Numbered from the stretch's first letter, positions 41,304 to 52,168 are shown. The stretch: DNA of 64,000 bases from Clostridia bacterium (GCA_017512985.1 JAFWEJ010000015.1:62001-126000); one strand, 5' to 3'. The notes: generated from the sequence alone by a model not told the origin. Program-made: numbers and translations.

Positions 41304-41912
41304 ATGGAGAAGCGGAACTATCAGCGGGAAATGGAAGCGGAGATCGAGCGGCTGGAAGGCAGGAAGCCGTCGCTTTTGCTGCACAGCTGCTGCGGGCCAT
41401 GCTCCAGCGCGGTGCTGGAGAGGCTTTGCGAACACTTCCGCGTGACGCTTCTTTACTATAATCCGAATATTGAACCGGAAGAGGAATATCTCCACCGCCT
41501 GTCGGAGCAGAAACGGCTGCTCAGCCTGCTTCCGAAGGAAGTGCCGATGCTTGCGTGCGGTTACGACCACGAAGCGTTTGACGCCTTTGCGCCGCGGATG
41601 GCGGACGCGCCGGAGGGCGGAGAACGATGCCTGGCCTGCTTTGCCCTGCGGCTGGACTACACCGCGCGACAGGCAAAGGAACACGGTTTTGAATATTTCA
41701 CAACGACGCTGTCCGTGAGCCCGCATAAGAACGCCGACAATGTAAACCGCATCGGCGCGGAAGCCGGGGAGAAGGCCGGGGTGAAATACCTGTTCGCGGA
41801 TTTCAAGAAGAAGAACGGGTATCTCCGGTCACTGGAACTGTCGAAGCAGTACGGCCTGTACCGGCAGGATTACTGCGGATGCAGGTATTCAAAAACAATT
41901 CATAATTCATAG
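41304..41912 (+). CDS. queH: epoxyqueuosine reductase QueH
   Basis: 202 residues. QueH signature: LLLHSCCGPCSS with adjacent cysteines, YYNPNIEPEEEY, RCLACFALRLDYTA, FTTTLSVSPHKN and the C-terminal QDYCGCRYS. It reduces epoxyqueuosine to queuosine in the tRNA anticodon, the cofactor-light alternative to QueG, with an iron-sulfur cluster held by the four Cys. The last residues (TIHNS) and the stop codon come from an AT-rich repeat copy, so the native C terminus has been altered without harming the motif region. GAAGAGGAG upstream. Confidence 0.95.
   Translation: MEKRNYQREMEAEIERLEGRKPSLLLHSCCGPCSSAVLERLCEHFRVTLLYYNPNIEPEEEYLHRLSEQKRLLSLLPKEVPMLACGYDHEAFDAFAPRMADAPEGGERCLACFALRLDYTARQAKEHGFEYFTTTLSVSPHKNADNVNRIGAEAGEKAGVKYLFADFKKKNGYLRSLELSKQYGLYRQDYCGCRYSKTIHNS
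41895..41912. repeat. AT-rich intergenic repeat, copy 4
   Basis: ACAATTCATAATTCATAG, forming the final codons and stop of queH. Confidence 0.65.
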
Positions 41913-41971
41913 TCCCCCCGCGCGCTTTGCCCGGCCGGGATGACATATGAAGACAGGAGAGAAGACCATAT

Positions 41972-44116
<2,145 letters not shown>

Positions 44117-44126
44117 AAAACGAAAA

Positions 44127-44155
44127 TTGACGGACTATATACAGAAGCCTATAAT
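44127..44155 (+). promoter_or_regulatory. promoter of the cobalamin riboswitch transcript
   Basis: TTGACG (44127-44132), 17-bp spacer, TATAAT (44150-44155), the same hexamers as the FMN-riboswitch promoter. Confidence 0.82.
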
Positions 44156-44175
44156 AAAACCGACAGATGAATAGC

Positions 44176-44373
44176 CGGTGTATCTGCGCAGAGATGCGCG
44201 ACGCGGCGGAGCAATCCGGCGCGCCATAGGAACGCGGATGAGATTTCCGGGCTAACCCAGTAACCGTGAAGCGGACGACGGGGCACGCAGCGAAGGCTGC
44301 ATCCATTGCGGTAAAAACCGTGAGAAGGAGCTCCAGGTAGGATGAAGCCAAGCCGGGAGACTTGTTTACACCG
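44176..44373 (+). promoter_or_regulatory. cobalamin riboswitch
   Basis: Closing stem CGGTGTA (44176-44182) / TACACCG (44367-44373). Inside are GGATGAGATTTCCGGGCTAA, the CAGTAACCGTGAAGCGG block of the core, and a B12 box AGCCGGGAGACTTG (44351-44364) that matches AGYCMGGAGACCYG with two changes. It lies upstream of a BtuFCD-like importer. Confidence 0.83.
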
Positions 44374-44411
44374 TGACTTTGTATATCCCCTGGGTAAAGG
44401 GATTTGCCGGT

Positions 44412-44439
44412 AAACCCGCGCGAAAGTACGGGTTTCTTT
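44412..44439 (+). terminator. candidate riboswitch-controlled terminator
   Basis: AAACCCG (44412-44418) / CGGGTTT (44429-44435) with a 10-nt loop, then CTTT. It is placed between the aptamer and the btuF-like ribosome binding site. A CTGAA/TTCAG mini-hairpin next to AGAGGAGGG (44500-44518) is an alternative control point. Confidence 0.5.
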
Positions 44440-44522
44440 GGCGTTCCTCGGGGAGGGACGTCCTTCTTTATGTAAGGCGCTCTCCCGCTGATTCATCTGA
44501 ATAATTCAGAGGAGGGACAGAT

Positions 44523-45461
44523 ATGTCCAAAAAACTTGTTTCCCTTTTCCTGACGCTGGCGCTGGTGCTGGCGTGCGCCCCGGTCCTGGCTGAAGGCGGC
44601 ATCACCGTCACGGACATGATGAACCGGGAGATTAAACTTGCGGCTCCTGCTGACAAAGTGGTTGTAATGATGCCGGGCGACGCAGAAATCCTGTATGCCC
44701 TTGGCGCACAGGACGCGATCGTCGGCGTGGGAACCTACTGCGCCAAGCCCGAGGAAGCCGCTGTGATGCCCGGGATCGATCAGCTGACGGTCGTGGACTC
44801 CGGCTATCAGACCAATGTGGAAGAGATCCTGAAGCTGGAACCCCAGCTCGTTATCCTGACCGCAATGGGGCACAGTGAAGACCTGGTGAATGCGTTGGCC
44901 GTCGGGAATGTACAGGTTGTTGTTACGGATGCGCAGGATCTGGAAGGCGTCTACACGGATATTACCCTGATCGGAGCCCTGACCGGAAAGAATGCGGAAG
45001 CCGAACAGCTGATCGCCGATATGAAACAGAAGTTTGCCGCGATCAGTGAAAAAGCTGGTGAGACAGGCAAGAGCCTGTATGTGGATGAAAGCCCGCTGAT
45101 GTTCGGCCTGTGGTCTGCCGGCAAGGGAACCTATATGGATGATATTGCCGGAATCTGCGGCCTGACCAATATCTTTGCTGATATTGAAAAGCATCAGGCG
45201 GTTTCTGAAGAACAGGTGCTTGAACGGAATCCTGACATTATTATTACGACAAACCTGTTTGATCCGAGCTGGATGACAGAAATGCCTGCAGACGAGATCA
45301 AGGGACGTGCCGGCTGGGAAAACATCAGCGCCATTCAGAATGATATGGTTGTCTATGATCCCACCAATGCCGTTGCCATCCCGGGCCCGCGCCTGACCGA
45401 AGTGGCAGAGATGCTGTTTGAACTGGTCAGCGGCGGGGAAGCTGAAGTGCCTGCTGCATAA
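44523..45461 (+). CDS. btuF: cobalamin/siderophore-type ABC transporter substrate-binding protein (BtuF-like)
   Basis: 312 residues, class III binding protein: two lobes joined by a helix (VYTDITLIGALTGKNAEAEQLIADMKQKFAAI) and early VVMMPGDAEILYALGAQDAIVGVG. The signal peptide ends LACAPVLAEGG; the Cys is not in a good lipobox and an AxA-type cut is equally likely. The upstream cobalamin riboswitch makes a corrinoid the likely ligand, though heme or siderophore cannot be ruled out from protein motifs. The start has GAGGAGGG 6 bp upstream. Confidence 0.87.
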   Translation: MSKKLVSLFLTLALVLACAPVLAEGGITVTDMMNREIKLAAPADKVVVMMPGDAEILYALGAQDAIVGVGTYCAKPEEAAVMPGIDQLTVVDSGYQTNVEEILKLEPQLVILTAMGHSEDLVNALAVGNVQVVVTDAQDLEGVYTDITLIGALTGKNAEAEQLIADMKQKFAAISEKAGETGKSLYVDESPLMFGLWSAGKGTYMDDIAGICGLTNIFADIEKHQAVSEEQVLERNPDIIITTNLFDPSWMTEMPADEIKGRAGWENISAIQNDMVVYDPTNAVAIPGPRLTEVAEMLFELVSGGEAEVPAA

Positions 45462-45511
45462 CAGAAAGGCGGGGCGGACGTTCCGGGTGTTTGTCCGCCC
45501 CTTTTTGAAAC

Positions 45512-46546
45512 ATGAAGATGAATGCGCCGAAAAAAGCAGTTCTGGTTATCATGCTCACAGCCTTGTTCCTGGCTGCGCTTCTTTTGTGCGTCTGCGCGGG
45601 CAGCGTGAAAGTACCTCTCGGAGAATCGCTGACAATCCTGAAAAACGGGCTTTTCGGCGGCCCCAAACCGGAAGGGATGAACGCATCCATTGTGCTGTCG
45701 CTGCGGCTGCCCCGTGTGCTCTGCGCGGCACTGATGGGTGCGGCGCTGAGTTTGTGCGGCGTGGTGATGCAGGGCCTTTTACGCAATCCCCTGGCAGACG
45801 GTTCTACACTGGGCATATCCACCGGGGCTGCCCTGGGCGCCGCGCTGTCCATTGTGCTGGGTATATCCATTCCGGGACTGCCGATTGCCGGCTCAGCGGC
45901 CATGGCCATGGTTTTCTCTTTCGGTTCGCTTGTGCTGATCCTGGCTCTTGCCTGGGGGATTGACAGAAGCTTTGCGACACAGAACATCATCCTGATCGGC
46001 GTCGTGTTTACCATGCTTGCCTCGAGTCTGCTGAGCATCCTGATCACCTTTTCCGGAGAACGGCTGCGGTCCATTACCTACTGGACCATGGGTTCCCTGA
46101 CCGGCAAGAACTATGAGCAGGCTGCTGTACTCCTGGGAGGCCTGCTGCTGTTCGGCACACCGCTGATGCTTCTGAGCCGGGAACTGAACGCTTTTGCCGT
46201 GGGAGAAGAGAATGCCCTGCATGTGGGCGTGCCGGTCCGGCGGGTGAAGCTGACGGTGATGATCTGCGCGTCCGCACTGATCGGCATCTGCGTGTCCATC
46301 GGGGGCAGTATCGCGTTTGTGGGCCTGATCATTCCGCACATGGTGCGCCTGGCGGCCGGGCCGAATCACCGTACGCTTCTGCCACTGTCGGCCTTTGCAG
46401 GCGCGGTCTTCCTGATGCTGGCGGATTTGGCGGCCCGGAGCGTCCTGAGCCCGCTGGAGCTGCCGATCGGCGTGGTGACTTCCCTGATCGGCGCGGTGAC
46501 GTTCATCGTGATCTTCTACAGGAGCCGGAAGGGAGGCGTTCGCTGA
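45512..46546 (+). CDS. btuC: FecCD/BtuC-family ABC permease
   Basis: 344 residues with about ten membrane helices. Family blocks: RLPRVLCAALMGAALSLCGVVMQGLLRNPLADGSTLG, TYWTMGSLTG, and GGSIAFVGLIIPHMVRLAAGPNHR, the loop contacting the ATPase. Forms the channel of the importer. The ATPase start overlaps its stop by one base. Confidence 0.93.
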   Translation: MKMNAPKKAVLVIMLTALFLAALLLCVCAGSVKVPLGESLTILKNGLFGGPKPEGMNASIVLSLRLPRVLCAALMGAALSLCGVVMQGLLRNPLADGSTLGISTGAALGAALSIVLGISIPGLPIAGSAAMAMVFSFGSLVLILALAWGIDRSFATQNIILIGVVFTMLASSLLSILITFSGERLRSITYWTMGSLTGKNYEQAAVLLGGLLLFGTPLMLLSRELNAFAVGEENALHVGVPVRRVKLTVMICASALIGICVSIGGSIAFVGLIIPHMVRLAAGPNHRTLLPLSAFAGAVFLMLADLAARSVLSPLELPIGVVTSLIGAVTFIVIFYRSRKGGVR

Positions 46547-47304
46547 TGCTGAAGGCGGAACACCTGACTGTCCGGTACGGCGAAAAGGCCGTCCTCGGGG
46601 ATCTTTCCCTGGAGGTGCAGGAAGGCGAATGGTGGGTTGTCGTCGGGCCGAACGGCGCGGGCAAATCCACGCTGGCCGGCGCGCTGGGAAAATCTGTGCC
46701 CTGTGAAGGGACCGTTACGCTCGCGGGGAGGGATATCCGGGAAATCTCCCCGCAGGAATATGCCCGGAAGGTCGGCGTGCTGAGCCAGAACCACAGCGCT
46801 GTTTACGGGTTTACCGTAGAGGAGGTTGTCGGACTGGGCCGATACGCCCGGCATACGGGTTTTCTCCGGAAGGGGGATCCCGAGGGATCGGGTAAAATTG
46901 ACGGGGCGCTGGCACTGACCGGCCTTTCGGAGATGCGGAAGCGGAATATGCTGACGCTTTCCGGCGGAGAACAGCAGAGGGTTTTCCTGGCCCAGGTTAT
47001 CTGCCAGGATCCGGATATCCTGATCCTGGATGAGCCGGCGAACCACCTGGACCTGCCCTTCCAGCAGGAACTGTTTTCGCTGATCGGGGAGTGGCTGAAG
47101 ACGCCCGGCCGAGCGGTCATCACGGTGATGCACGACCTGAGCCTGGCCCGGAAGTACGGCACCCACGCGCTTCTGCTGGACAGGGGACGCTGCGCGGGGC
47201 AGGGAAAAGCTTCCGAAGTGCTGACCCCGGAAGCTTTACGGGAAGTATACGGTATGGATGTTTACGGCTGGATGAAAGATTTGCTGAATACGTGGAACGA
47301 ATGA
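46546..47304 (+). CDS. btuD: BtuD-like ABC transporter ATP-binding protein
   Basis: 252 residues. Walker A GPNGAGKSTLAG, Q loop GVLSQNHSAVYGFTVEEVVGLGRY (FecE/BtuD style), signature LSGGEQQRVFLAQVI, Walker B ILILDEPANHLD and switch His in VMHDLSLARKYG. Powers the BtuFC-like transporter. TGATG overlap with the permease; GGGAGG upstream. Confidence 0.94.
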   Translation: MLKAEHLTVRYGEKAVLGDLSLEVQEGEWWVVVGPNGAGKSTLAGALGKSVPCEGTVTLAGRDIREISPQEYARKVGVLSQNHSAVYGFTVEEVVGLGRYARHTGFLRKGDPEGSGKIDGALALTGLSEMRKRNMLTLSGGEQQRVFLAQVICQDPDILILDEPANHLDLPFQQELFSLIGEWLKTPGRAVITVMHDLSLARKYGTHALLLDRGRCAGQGKASEVLTPEALREVYGMDVYGWMKDLLNTWNE

Positions 47305-47336
47305 ACGGAGGCAACAGTCTGCCTCCGTTTTGTTTT
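47304..47336 (+). terminator. intrinsic terminator of the btu operon
   Basis: AACGGAGGCA (47304-47313) / TGCCTCCGTT (47320-47329), loop ACAGTC, then TTTTGTTTT. It abuts the stop of the convergent xylanase. Confidence 0.88.
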
Positions 47337-48381
47337 ACATGTTCATGACGGCGTCGTAGGCGGGTTTGGCTTTCTTTTCGCGGCTGAAGAGCAGGGGATA
47401 ACTGGTTTCCCGGCGGAAACCGGTCAGCCAGCTGTCGGCGTCGGTGACACCCCAGAAGGTCACGGCCTCGATGCGGACGCCTTCATCCTTCAGCTTTCTC
47501 AGCATGGCGAAATAGTCGCCGTAGAGCTGCGCCAGCTTCTGCTGCGCCTCGTCGCTGCCGCTGTTGCAGTGGATATCCAGTTCCGTGACCTGAAGATTCA
47601 GCCCCAGGGCAGCGTATGCCCGGGATGCCGCTTCACAGAGGGAAATATCCATGTTGTTCATCACATAATGGCCCTGCATACCCATGGTATCCACGAGGTT
47701 TTCCGCCTGAAGCTTCTTCAGAAGGTCTATGATCGCGTCCCGCTTGACCGGATCGAAGGCGTTGTAGTCGTTATAGCAAAGGGTCTGGCCGGGCGCCTGC
47801 CCCTTACGGGCGGCCCGGAAGGCGGCCGGCAGGAAGTCTTCCCCGCAGGCCATGTACCAGGGGCTGCGCGTGCGGTACAGCCCGGGGGCGCCCTGATCCG
47901 GCTCAATGGCCTCGTTCACCACGTCCCAGGTATAGACCAGGCCGGGAAAGGCGGTATTGACATGATTCATGACGTCCAGGATATAGTTTTCCAGGCGGGT
48001 AAGCATGGTTTCCTTTGAAGCAGGCTCCGCGTCTTCCGCGTCGCTCCAGTCTTTCGCGAAAAACCAGCGCGGCGTCTGGTTATGCCAGGCAAGCGTATGA
48101 TACCGCACAGCGATGCCTTTTTCCCTGGCATAGGAGAGCAGGCTGTCCACCCAGTCAAACCTTACTGCCGCATGCAGAGGATCCCCTCCGGCGAGAGTGG
48201 CTTTATGATCCATTACGAACATCGGTTTCATCTGGTTGTCCGCCGTGATGGAACTGAAATGGCGGCAGATCAGGGCGTCGTAGGCCGGATCCGCCGGCAT
48301 ACGTCCGTTGACCGCGGCGCCGATGCGGAAGTAGTTTTCATATGCCTTGAAGAGGGAAGGGCATTGCAGAGCGTCTTTCAT
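47335..48381 (-). CDS. intracellular GH10 endo-1,4-beta-xylanase
   Basis: 348 residues from the ATG with GGAG 8 bp upstream; the frame extends 8 codons further without benefit. No signal peptide: it begins MKDALQCPSLFKAYENYFRIG. Complete GH10 set: HFSSITADNQMKP, RYHTLAWHNQTPRWFF, YTWDVVNEAIE with acid/base Glu 157, and LQVTELDIH with nucleophile Glu 267. Cytosolic GH10 enzymes cleave imported xylo-oligosaccharides. An AraR-like operator at its promoter fits pentose control. It differs from the secreted GH10 gene at 14.8 kb in localisation and sequence. Confidence 0.93.
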   Translation of the reverse strand: MKDALQCPSLFKAYENYFRIGAAVNGRMPADPAYDALICRHFSSITADNQMKPMFVMDHKATLAGGDPLHAAVRFDWVDSLLSYAREKGIAVRYHTLAWHNQTPRWFFAKDWSDAEDAEPASKETMLTRLENYILDVMNHVNTAFPGLVYTWDVVNEAIEPDQGAPGLYRTRSPWYMACGEDFLPAAFRAARKGQAPGQTLCYNDYNAFDPVKRDAIIDLLKKLQAENLVDTMGMQGHYVMNNMDISLCEAASRAYAALGLNLQVTELDIHCNSGSDEAQQKLAQLYGDYFAMLRKLKDEGVRIEAVTFWGVTDADSWLTGFRRETSYPLLFSREKKAKPAYDAVMNM

Positions 48382-48416
48382 GGGCGTTCTCCTTCGTTCC
48401 TGCATTCACTCGTTAC

Positions 48417-48432
48417 AATTGTACGTACAACA
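48417..48432. promoter_or_regulatory. AraR-like operator at the xylanase start site
   Basis: AATTGTACGTACAACA, whose core TTGTACGTACAA is a perfect 12-bp palindrome. It resembles the known AraR consensus ATTTGTACGTACAAAT of Bacillus and sits just downstream of the minus-strand -10, over the expected transcription start. Confidence 0.7.
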
Positions 48433-48437
48433 CATGA

Positions 48438-48466
48438 ATTATAACATTCATTTCCAATTCTGGCAA
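48438..48466 (-). promoter_or_regulatory. promoter of the intracellular xylanase
   Basis: On the minus strand TTGCCA (48461-48466), 17-bp spacer, TATAAT (48438-48443). Confidence 0.78.
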
Positions 48467-48524
48467 CTGTCCGGAAATTCCGGGCAAAAAGGCGGCGCGT
48501 GCAGTGTTAAAACATTCTGAAAGA

Positions 48525-48554
48525 TTGACAGTGCAAGGTATTCAGCGGTAAAAT
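48525..48554 (+). promoter_or_regulatory. promoter of purA-purB-trmB
   Basis: TTGACA (48525-48530), 18-bp spacer, TAAAAT (48549-48554). No purine riboswitch or obvious PurR box was recognised between it and purA. Confidence 0.72.
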
Positions 48555-48602
48555 AACTTGTTGTGTTTTTGGACGAGTATGACGACCGGAGGAGATTGAA
48601 AA

Positions 48603-49880
48603 ATGGCTTGCACAGCGATCGTTGGAATCAACTGGGGCGATGAGGGCAAAGGCCGGATGGTCGACCTGCTGACGGAGCAGTTTGATATCGTGGTCCGTTA
48701 CCAGGGCGGCGGCAACGCCGGCCATACCGTGATCAACGAACACGGAAAGTTTGCCCTGCACCTGCTGCCCTCCGGCATCTTCCGGAAGAATGTGATCAAT
48801 ATCCTGGGCAACGGCGTGGCCATGGATCCGGAAAGCCTGATGAACGAGATCAGGGACGTGGCGGACAAGGGCGTTGCCGTGACGCCGGAAAACCTGAAGA
48901 TCAGCGAACGCGCCTCCCTGCTGATGCCGTGGCACCGCCGCCTGGATGAGCTGGAAGAGCAGCGCCTGGCGGACAAGAAATACGGCTCCACCAAGCAGGG
49001 CATCGCGCCTTTCTATTCCGACAAATACCAGAAGAAGACCGTGATGGCGGGCGAACTGTTCTATCCGGACGTGCTGAAAGCCCGGCTGAAGGACCTGATG
49101 GAGTGGAAAAACCTGATCATCAAGGGCGTGTACGGCGCGGAGCCCTATACCTGGGAAGAAATCGAAAACTGGCTGAATACGAGCTGCGAAGCGATCAAGC
49201 CCTATATCTGCGATACCGGCGCGCTGCTGCGCGAAGCGGAAGAGAACGGGAAGAAAATCCTGTTTGAGGCCCAGCTGGGCTCCCTGCGGGACCTGGACCA
49301 CGGTATCTATCCGATGACCACTTCCTCCAACACGATCGCGGCCTACGCACCTGTGGGCTCCGGACTGCCCGGGGCGGAGCTGGACCGGATCATCGGCGTG
49401 GTGAAAGCATATTCCACCTGCGTGGGCGAAGGCCCCTTTACCTGCGAGATGTTCGGGCAGGAAGCGGAAAAGCTCCGTGAAGCCGGACACGAATACGGCG
49501 CCAAGACCGGCAGGCCCCGCCGGGTCGGACCGGTGGACCTGGTGGCCACCCGCTACGGCGTGGAGGTTCAGGGAGCAACTGAGATCGCGCTGACCAAACT
49601 GGACGTGCTGAGTTACCTGGATGAGATTCCGGTGTGCGTGAAGTATGTCCTGGACGGAAAAGAAACCGACAGGTTCCCTTTCCCGGCGGCGTTGGGCGCA
49701 TGCACTCCCGTGATCAGGAAGGTCAAGGGATGGAAAAAGGACATCAGCGGCGTACGGAGCTGGGAGGAACTGCCGGAGGAAGCCAAGGCCTACGTGCAGA
49801 TGATCGAGCAGGCAATCAGATGCCCGATCAGGTGGATTTCCGTCGGACCGGAACGTGAAAGTATTATTCTGAGAGGATGA
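48603..49880 (+). CDS. purA: adenylosuccinate synthetase
   Basis: 425 residues. Begins with the GTP-binding motif GINWGDEGKGRMVDLLTEQFDIVVRYQGGGNAGHTV; catalytic Asp and His are in these blocks. Later LFEAQLGSLRDLDHGIYPMTTSSNT, and TGRPRRVGPVDLVATRYG with the IMP-binding Arg. It joins IMP and aspartate in the first committed AMP step. GGAGG 8 bp upstream. Its stop lies 5 bp before the purB start. Confidence 0.97.
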   Translation: MACTAIVGINWGDEGKGRMVDLLTEQFDIVVRYQGGGNAGHTVINEHGKFALHLLPSGIFRKNVINILGNGVAMDPESLMNEIRDVADKGVAVTPENLKISERASLLMPWHRRLDELEEQRLADKKYGSTKQGIAPFYSDKYQKKTVMAGELFYPDVLKARLKDLMEWKNLIIKGVYGAEPYTWEEIENWLNTSCEAIKPYICDTGALLREAEENGKKILFEAQLGSLRDLDHGIYPMTTSSNTIAAYAPVGSGLPGAELDRIIGVVKAYSTCVGEGPFTCEMFGQEAEKLREAGHEYGAKTGRPRRVGPVDLVATRYGVEVQGATEIALTKLDVLSYLDEIPVCVKYVLDGKETDRFPFPAALGACTPVIRKVKGWKKDISGVRSWEELPEEAKAYVQMIEQAIRCPIRWISVGPERESIILRG

Positions 49881-49885
49881 ATACT

Positions 49886-51301
49886 ATGACACAGCAGTAT
49901 GAAACGCCCCTGTCTTCCCGGTATGCTTCAAAGTATATGCTGGAGCTGTTCTCCGCGGATACCCGCTACCAGACCTGGCGCCGGCTGTGGGTGGCGCTTG
50001 CCCGGGCGGAGATGGAGCTGGGCCTGCCGGTGACGCAGGAGCAGGTGGACGAACTGGCCGCGCATCTGACGGATATCGACTACGACTGCGTGAAGGCGCG
50101 GGAGAAGGAAGTCCGGCACGACGTGATGGCGCACGTATATGCTTACGGCAAGGTCGCTCCTTCCGCCGCGGGCATTATCCACCTGGGCGCCACGAGCTGC
50201 TATGTGACCGACAACGCCGACCTGGTGATTTACCGGGACGGCCTGAAGTACCTGCGCGGGGAGCTGCTGGGCGCGATGAAGAGCCTGTGCGGGTTTGCCA
50301 TGAAGTATAAGGATCTGCCCACGCTGGGCTATACCCACTACCAGCCGGCGCAGCCGGTGACCGTGGGCAAGCGCGCTTCCCTGTGGCTGCAGGACCTGGC
50401 TTCCGACCTGGAAGAGATCGACTTTGTGATCGACCATCTGCGCTTCCTGGGCTGCCGGGGAACGACCGGCACCGAGGCGAGCTTCATGGACCTGTTTGAG
50501 GGAGATGAAGCGAAGATTGACGAGATGAACCGCCGGATCGCGGCGGAGTTCGGCTTTGCAGAGTGCTTTACTGTCAGCGGCCAGACCTATCCCCGGAAGA
50601 CCGACGCGCGGATCCTGAACGCGCTGAGCGCGCTGGCCCAGAGCTGCTACCGGATGGCGAACGATATCCGCCTGCTGCAGCACGACCGGCAGATTGACGA
50701 GCCCTTTGAAGAGAACCAGATCGGTTCTTCCGCGATGGCGTACAAGCGCAATCCCATGCGCTGCGAACGCGTGTGCTCCCTGGCCCGCTACCTGATGGCG
50801 GACGCGATGAACGCGCCGCTGACCGCCTCTGTACAGTGGATGGAGCGGACGCTGGACGATTCCGCCAACCGGCGGATCTCCCTGCCGGAGGCCTTCCTGT
50901 GCGCAGACGCGATCCTGCGTCTGATCCGGAACATTGCCGGAGGCCTGCGGGTAAACGAAAAGGTCATTGACAAGACGCTGCGCGAGTATATGCCTTTCCT
51001 GGCCACCGAGAACCTGATGATGGAAGCGGTGAAGCGGGGCGGAAACCGGCAGCAGCTGCATGAGATCATCCGCCGCTGCTCCATGGCCGCGACGGAGAAG
51101 ATGAAACAGGGCGAACCCTGCGACCTGCTGGCCCGTCTGGCGGCGGAGAAGGATTTCGGCCTGACCGAGGAAGAAATGCGGTCTGTGCTGGATCCGGCAA
51201 AGTATACCGGACGCTGCGGCGCGCAGGTTACAGCGCTGGCGGAGAAACTGCAGCCGCTGTTCGCGGACGCCACTGAAACGAAAGATTCGATTGACGTATA
51301 A
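49886..51301 (+). CDS. purB: adenylosuccinate lyase
   Basis: 471 residues from the second ATG, which has GAGAGG nine bases upstream; the first ATG (49877), overlapping purA, touches that site directly. Fumarase/aspartase superfamily: GATSCYVTDNADL, TLGYTHYQPAQPVTVGKRASLW with the acid/base His, and the signature loop GSSAMAYKRNPMRCERV. It cleaves adenylosuccinate and SAICAR with fumarate release. Co-transcribed with purA. Confidence 0.97.
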   Translation: MTQQYETPLSSRYASKYMLELFSADTRYQTWRRLWVALARAEMELGLPVTQEQVDELAAHLTDIDYDCVKAREKEVRHDVMAHVYAYGKVAPSAAGIIHLGATSCYVTDNADLVIYRDGLKYLRGELLGAMKSLCGFAMKYKDLPTLGYTHYQPAQPVTVGKRASLWLQDLASDLEEIDFVIDHLRFLGCRGTTGTEASFMDLFEGDEAKIDEMNRRIAAEFGFAECFTVSGQTYPRKTDARILNALSALAQSCYRMANDIRLLQHDRQIDEPFEENQIGSSAMAYKRNPMRCERVCSLARYLMADAMNAPLTASVQWMERTLDDSANRRISLPEAFLCADAILRLIRNIAGGLRVNEKVIDKTLREYMPFLATENLMMEAVKRGGNRQQLHEIIRRCSMAATEKMKQGEPCDLLARLAAEKDFGLTEEEMRSVLDPAKYTGRCGAQVTALAEKLQPLFADATETKDSIDV

Positions 51302-51318
51302 TGCCGGAGAAATGAACT

Positions 51319-52059
51319 ATGCACATGCGGACAAAGAAGTGGGCGAGACCTGAACTCCAGGCCTGCCCCTTCTTTATTAATTCGATCAAGGGACCGGACT
51401 CCGAGCCGGACATCCTGAAGGGAACCTGGCGGAAGCGCTTCGCGGATCCGGACAGGCCGCTGCACCTGGAAATGGGCTGCGGAAAGGCCGTAAGCACGGC
51501 AAAGATGATCGCGGATAATCCCGAGGTCAACTATGTTGCGGCGGACCTGAGCGCGGACGTGCTGGGTGTGGCCAGGCGGAACATCGTCGCGGCCTGCGGG
51601 GAGGAGCCCGGGAACGTACAGATCCTGCTGGCTGATATCTGCTTTGTGGACAAGCTGTTCGGACCGGAGGATGCGCCGGAGCGCATTTATATCCACTTCT
51701 GCAATCCCTGGACGGAGCACCTGCGGCATGAGAAGCGCCGCCTGACCCATCCCCGCCAGCTGATGCAGTACCGTTCCTTCCTGAAGGAGAGCGGGGAGAT
51801 CTGGTTCAAAACGGACGACGACACGCTGTTTGACGAATCGCTGGTGTATTTTGACCTTTGCGGGTTCGAGCCGGTGACGGCCGGCCGGGACCTGCACGCG
51901 GACGGATTCGGCCCGAACTATGTCAGCGAGCATGAAGAAAAGTATATGGCCCAGGGCGTGCCGATCAAATACGGCGTATTCCGGATGAAGCCAGAAGCCC
52001 CGGATTTTGATCCTACCCGGTACCGGATCCGGATCAACGCCCCAAAGGACCGGGGCTGA
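51319..52059 (+). CDS. trmB: tRNA (guanine-N7-)-methyltransferase
   Basis: 246 residues, Rossmann SAM-methyltransferase of the TrmB family: HLEMGCGKAVSTAKMIADNP (SAM loop), YVAADLSADVLGVARRN, IYIHFCNPWTEHLRHEKRRLTHP (tRNA/G46-binding signature, usually NFxDPWPKxRHxKRRL) and IWFKTDDDTLFDESL. Methylates G46 in the tRNA variable loop. GGAGAA 9 bp upstream; 17 bp after purB, so probably the last gene of that operon. A 189-bp AT-rich control region follows. Confidence 0.93.
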   Translation: MHMRTKKWARPELQACPFFINSIKGPDSEPDILKGTWRKRFADPDRPLHLEMGCGKAVSTAKMIADNPEVNYVAADLSADVLGVARRNIVAACGEEPGNVQILLADICFVDKLFGPEDAPERIYIHFCNPWTEHLRHEKRRLTHPRQLMQYRSFLKESGEIWFKTDDDTLFDESLVYFDLCGFEPVTAGRDLHADGFGPNYVSEHEEKYMAQGVPIKYGVFRMKPEAPDFDPTRYRIRINAPKDRG

Positions 52060-52150
52060 CGGGCAGGGATCCGGCCGCAATGCATAAAACAACCCGAAAT
52101 CCTTGTATATCCGTTGTATTTATGCATAATATACATTAAAATAAAATATT

Positions 52151-52168
52151 AATGTATAAAAATGCAAA
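52151..52168 (+). promoter_or_regulatory. possible ARG box (ArgR/AhrC site)
   Basis: AATGTATAAAAATGCAAA matches about 15 of 18 positions of the Bacillus AhrC box CATGAATAAAAATKCAAG and lies just upstream of the -35. Related half-sites (ATGCATAAA, TTTATGCAT) occur at about 52080 and 52120. Confidence 0.45.
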
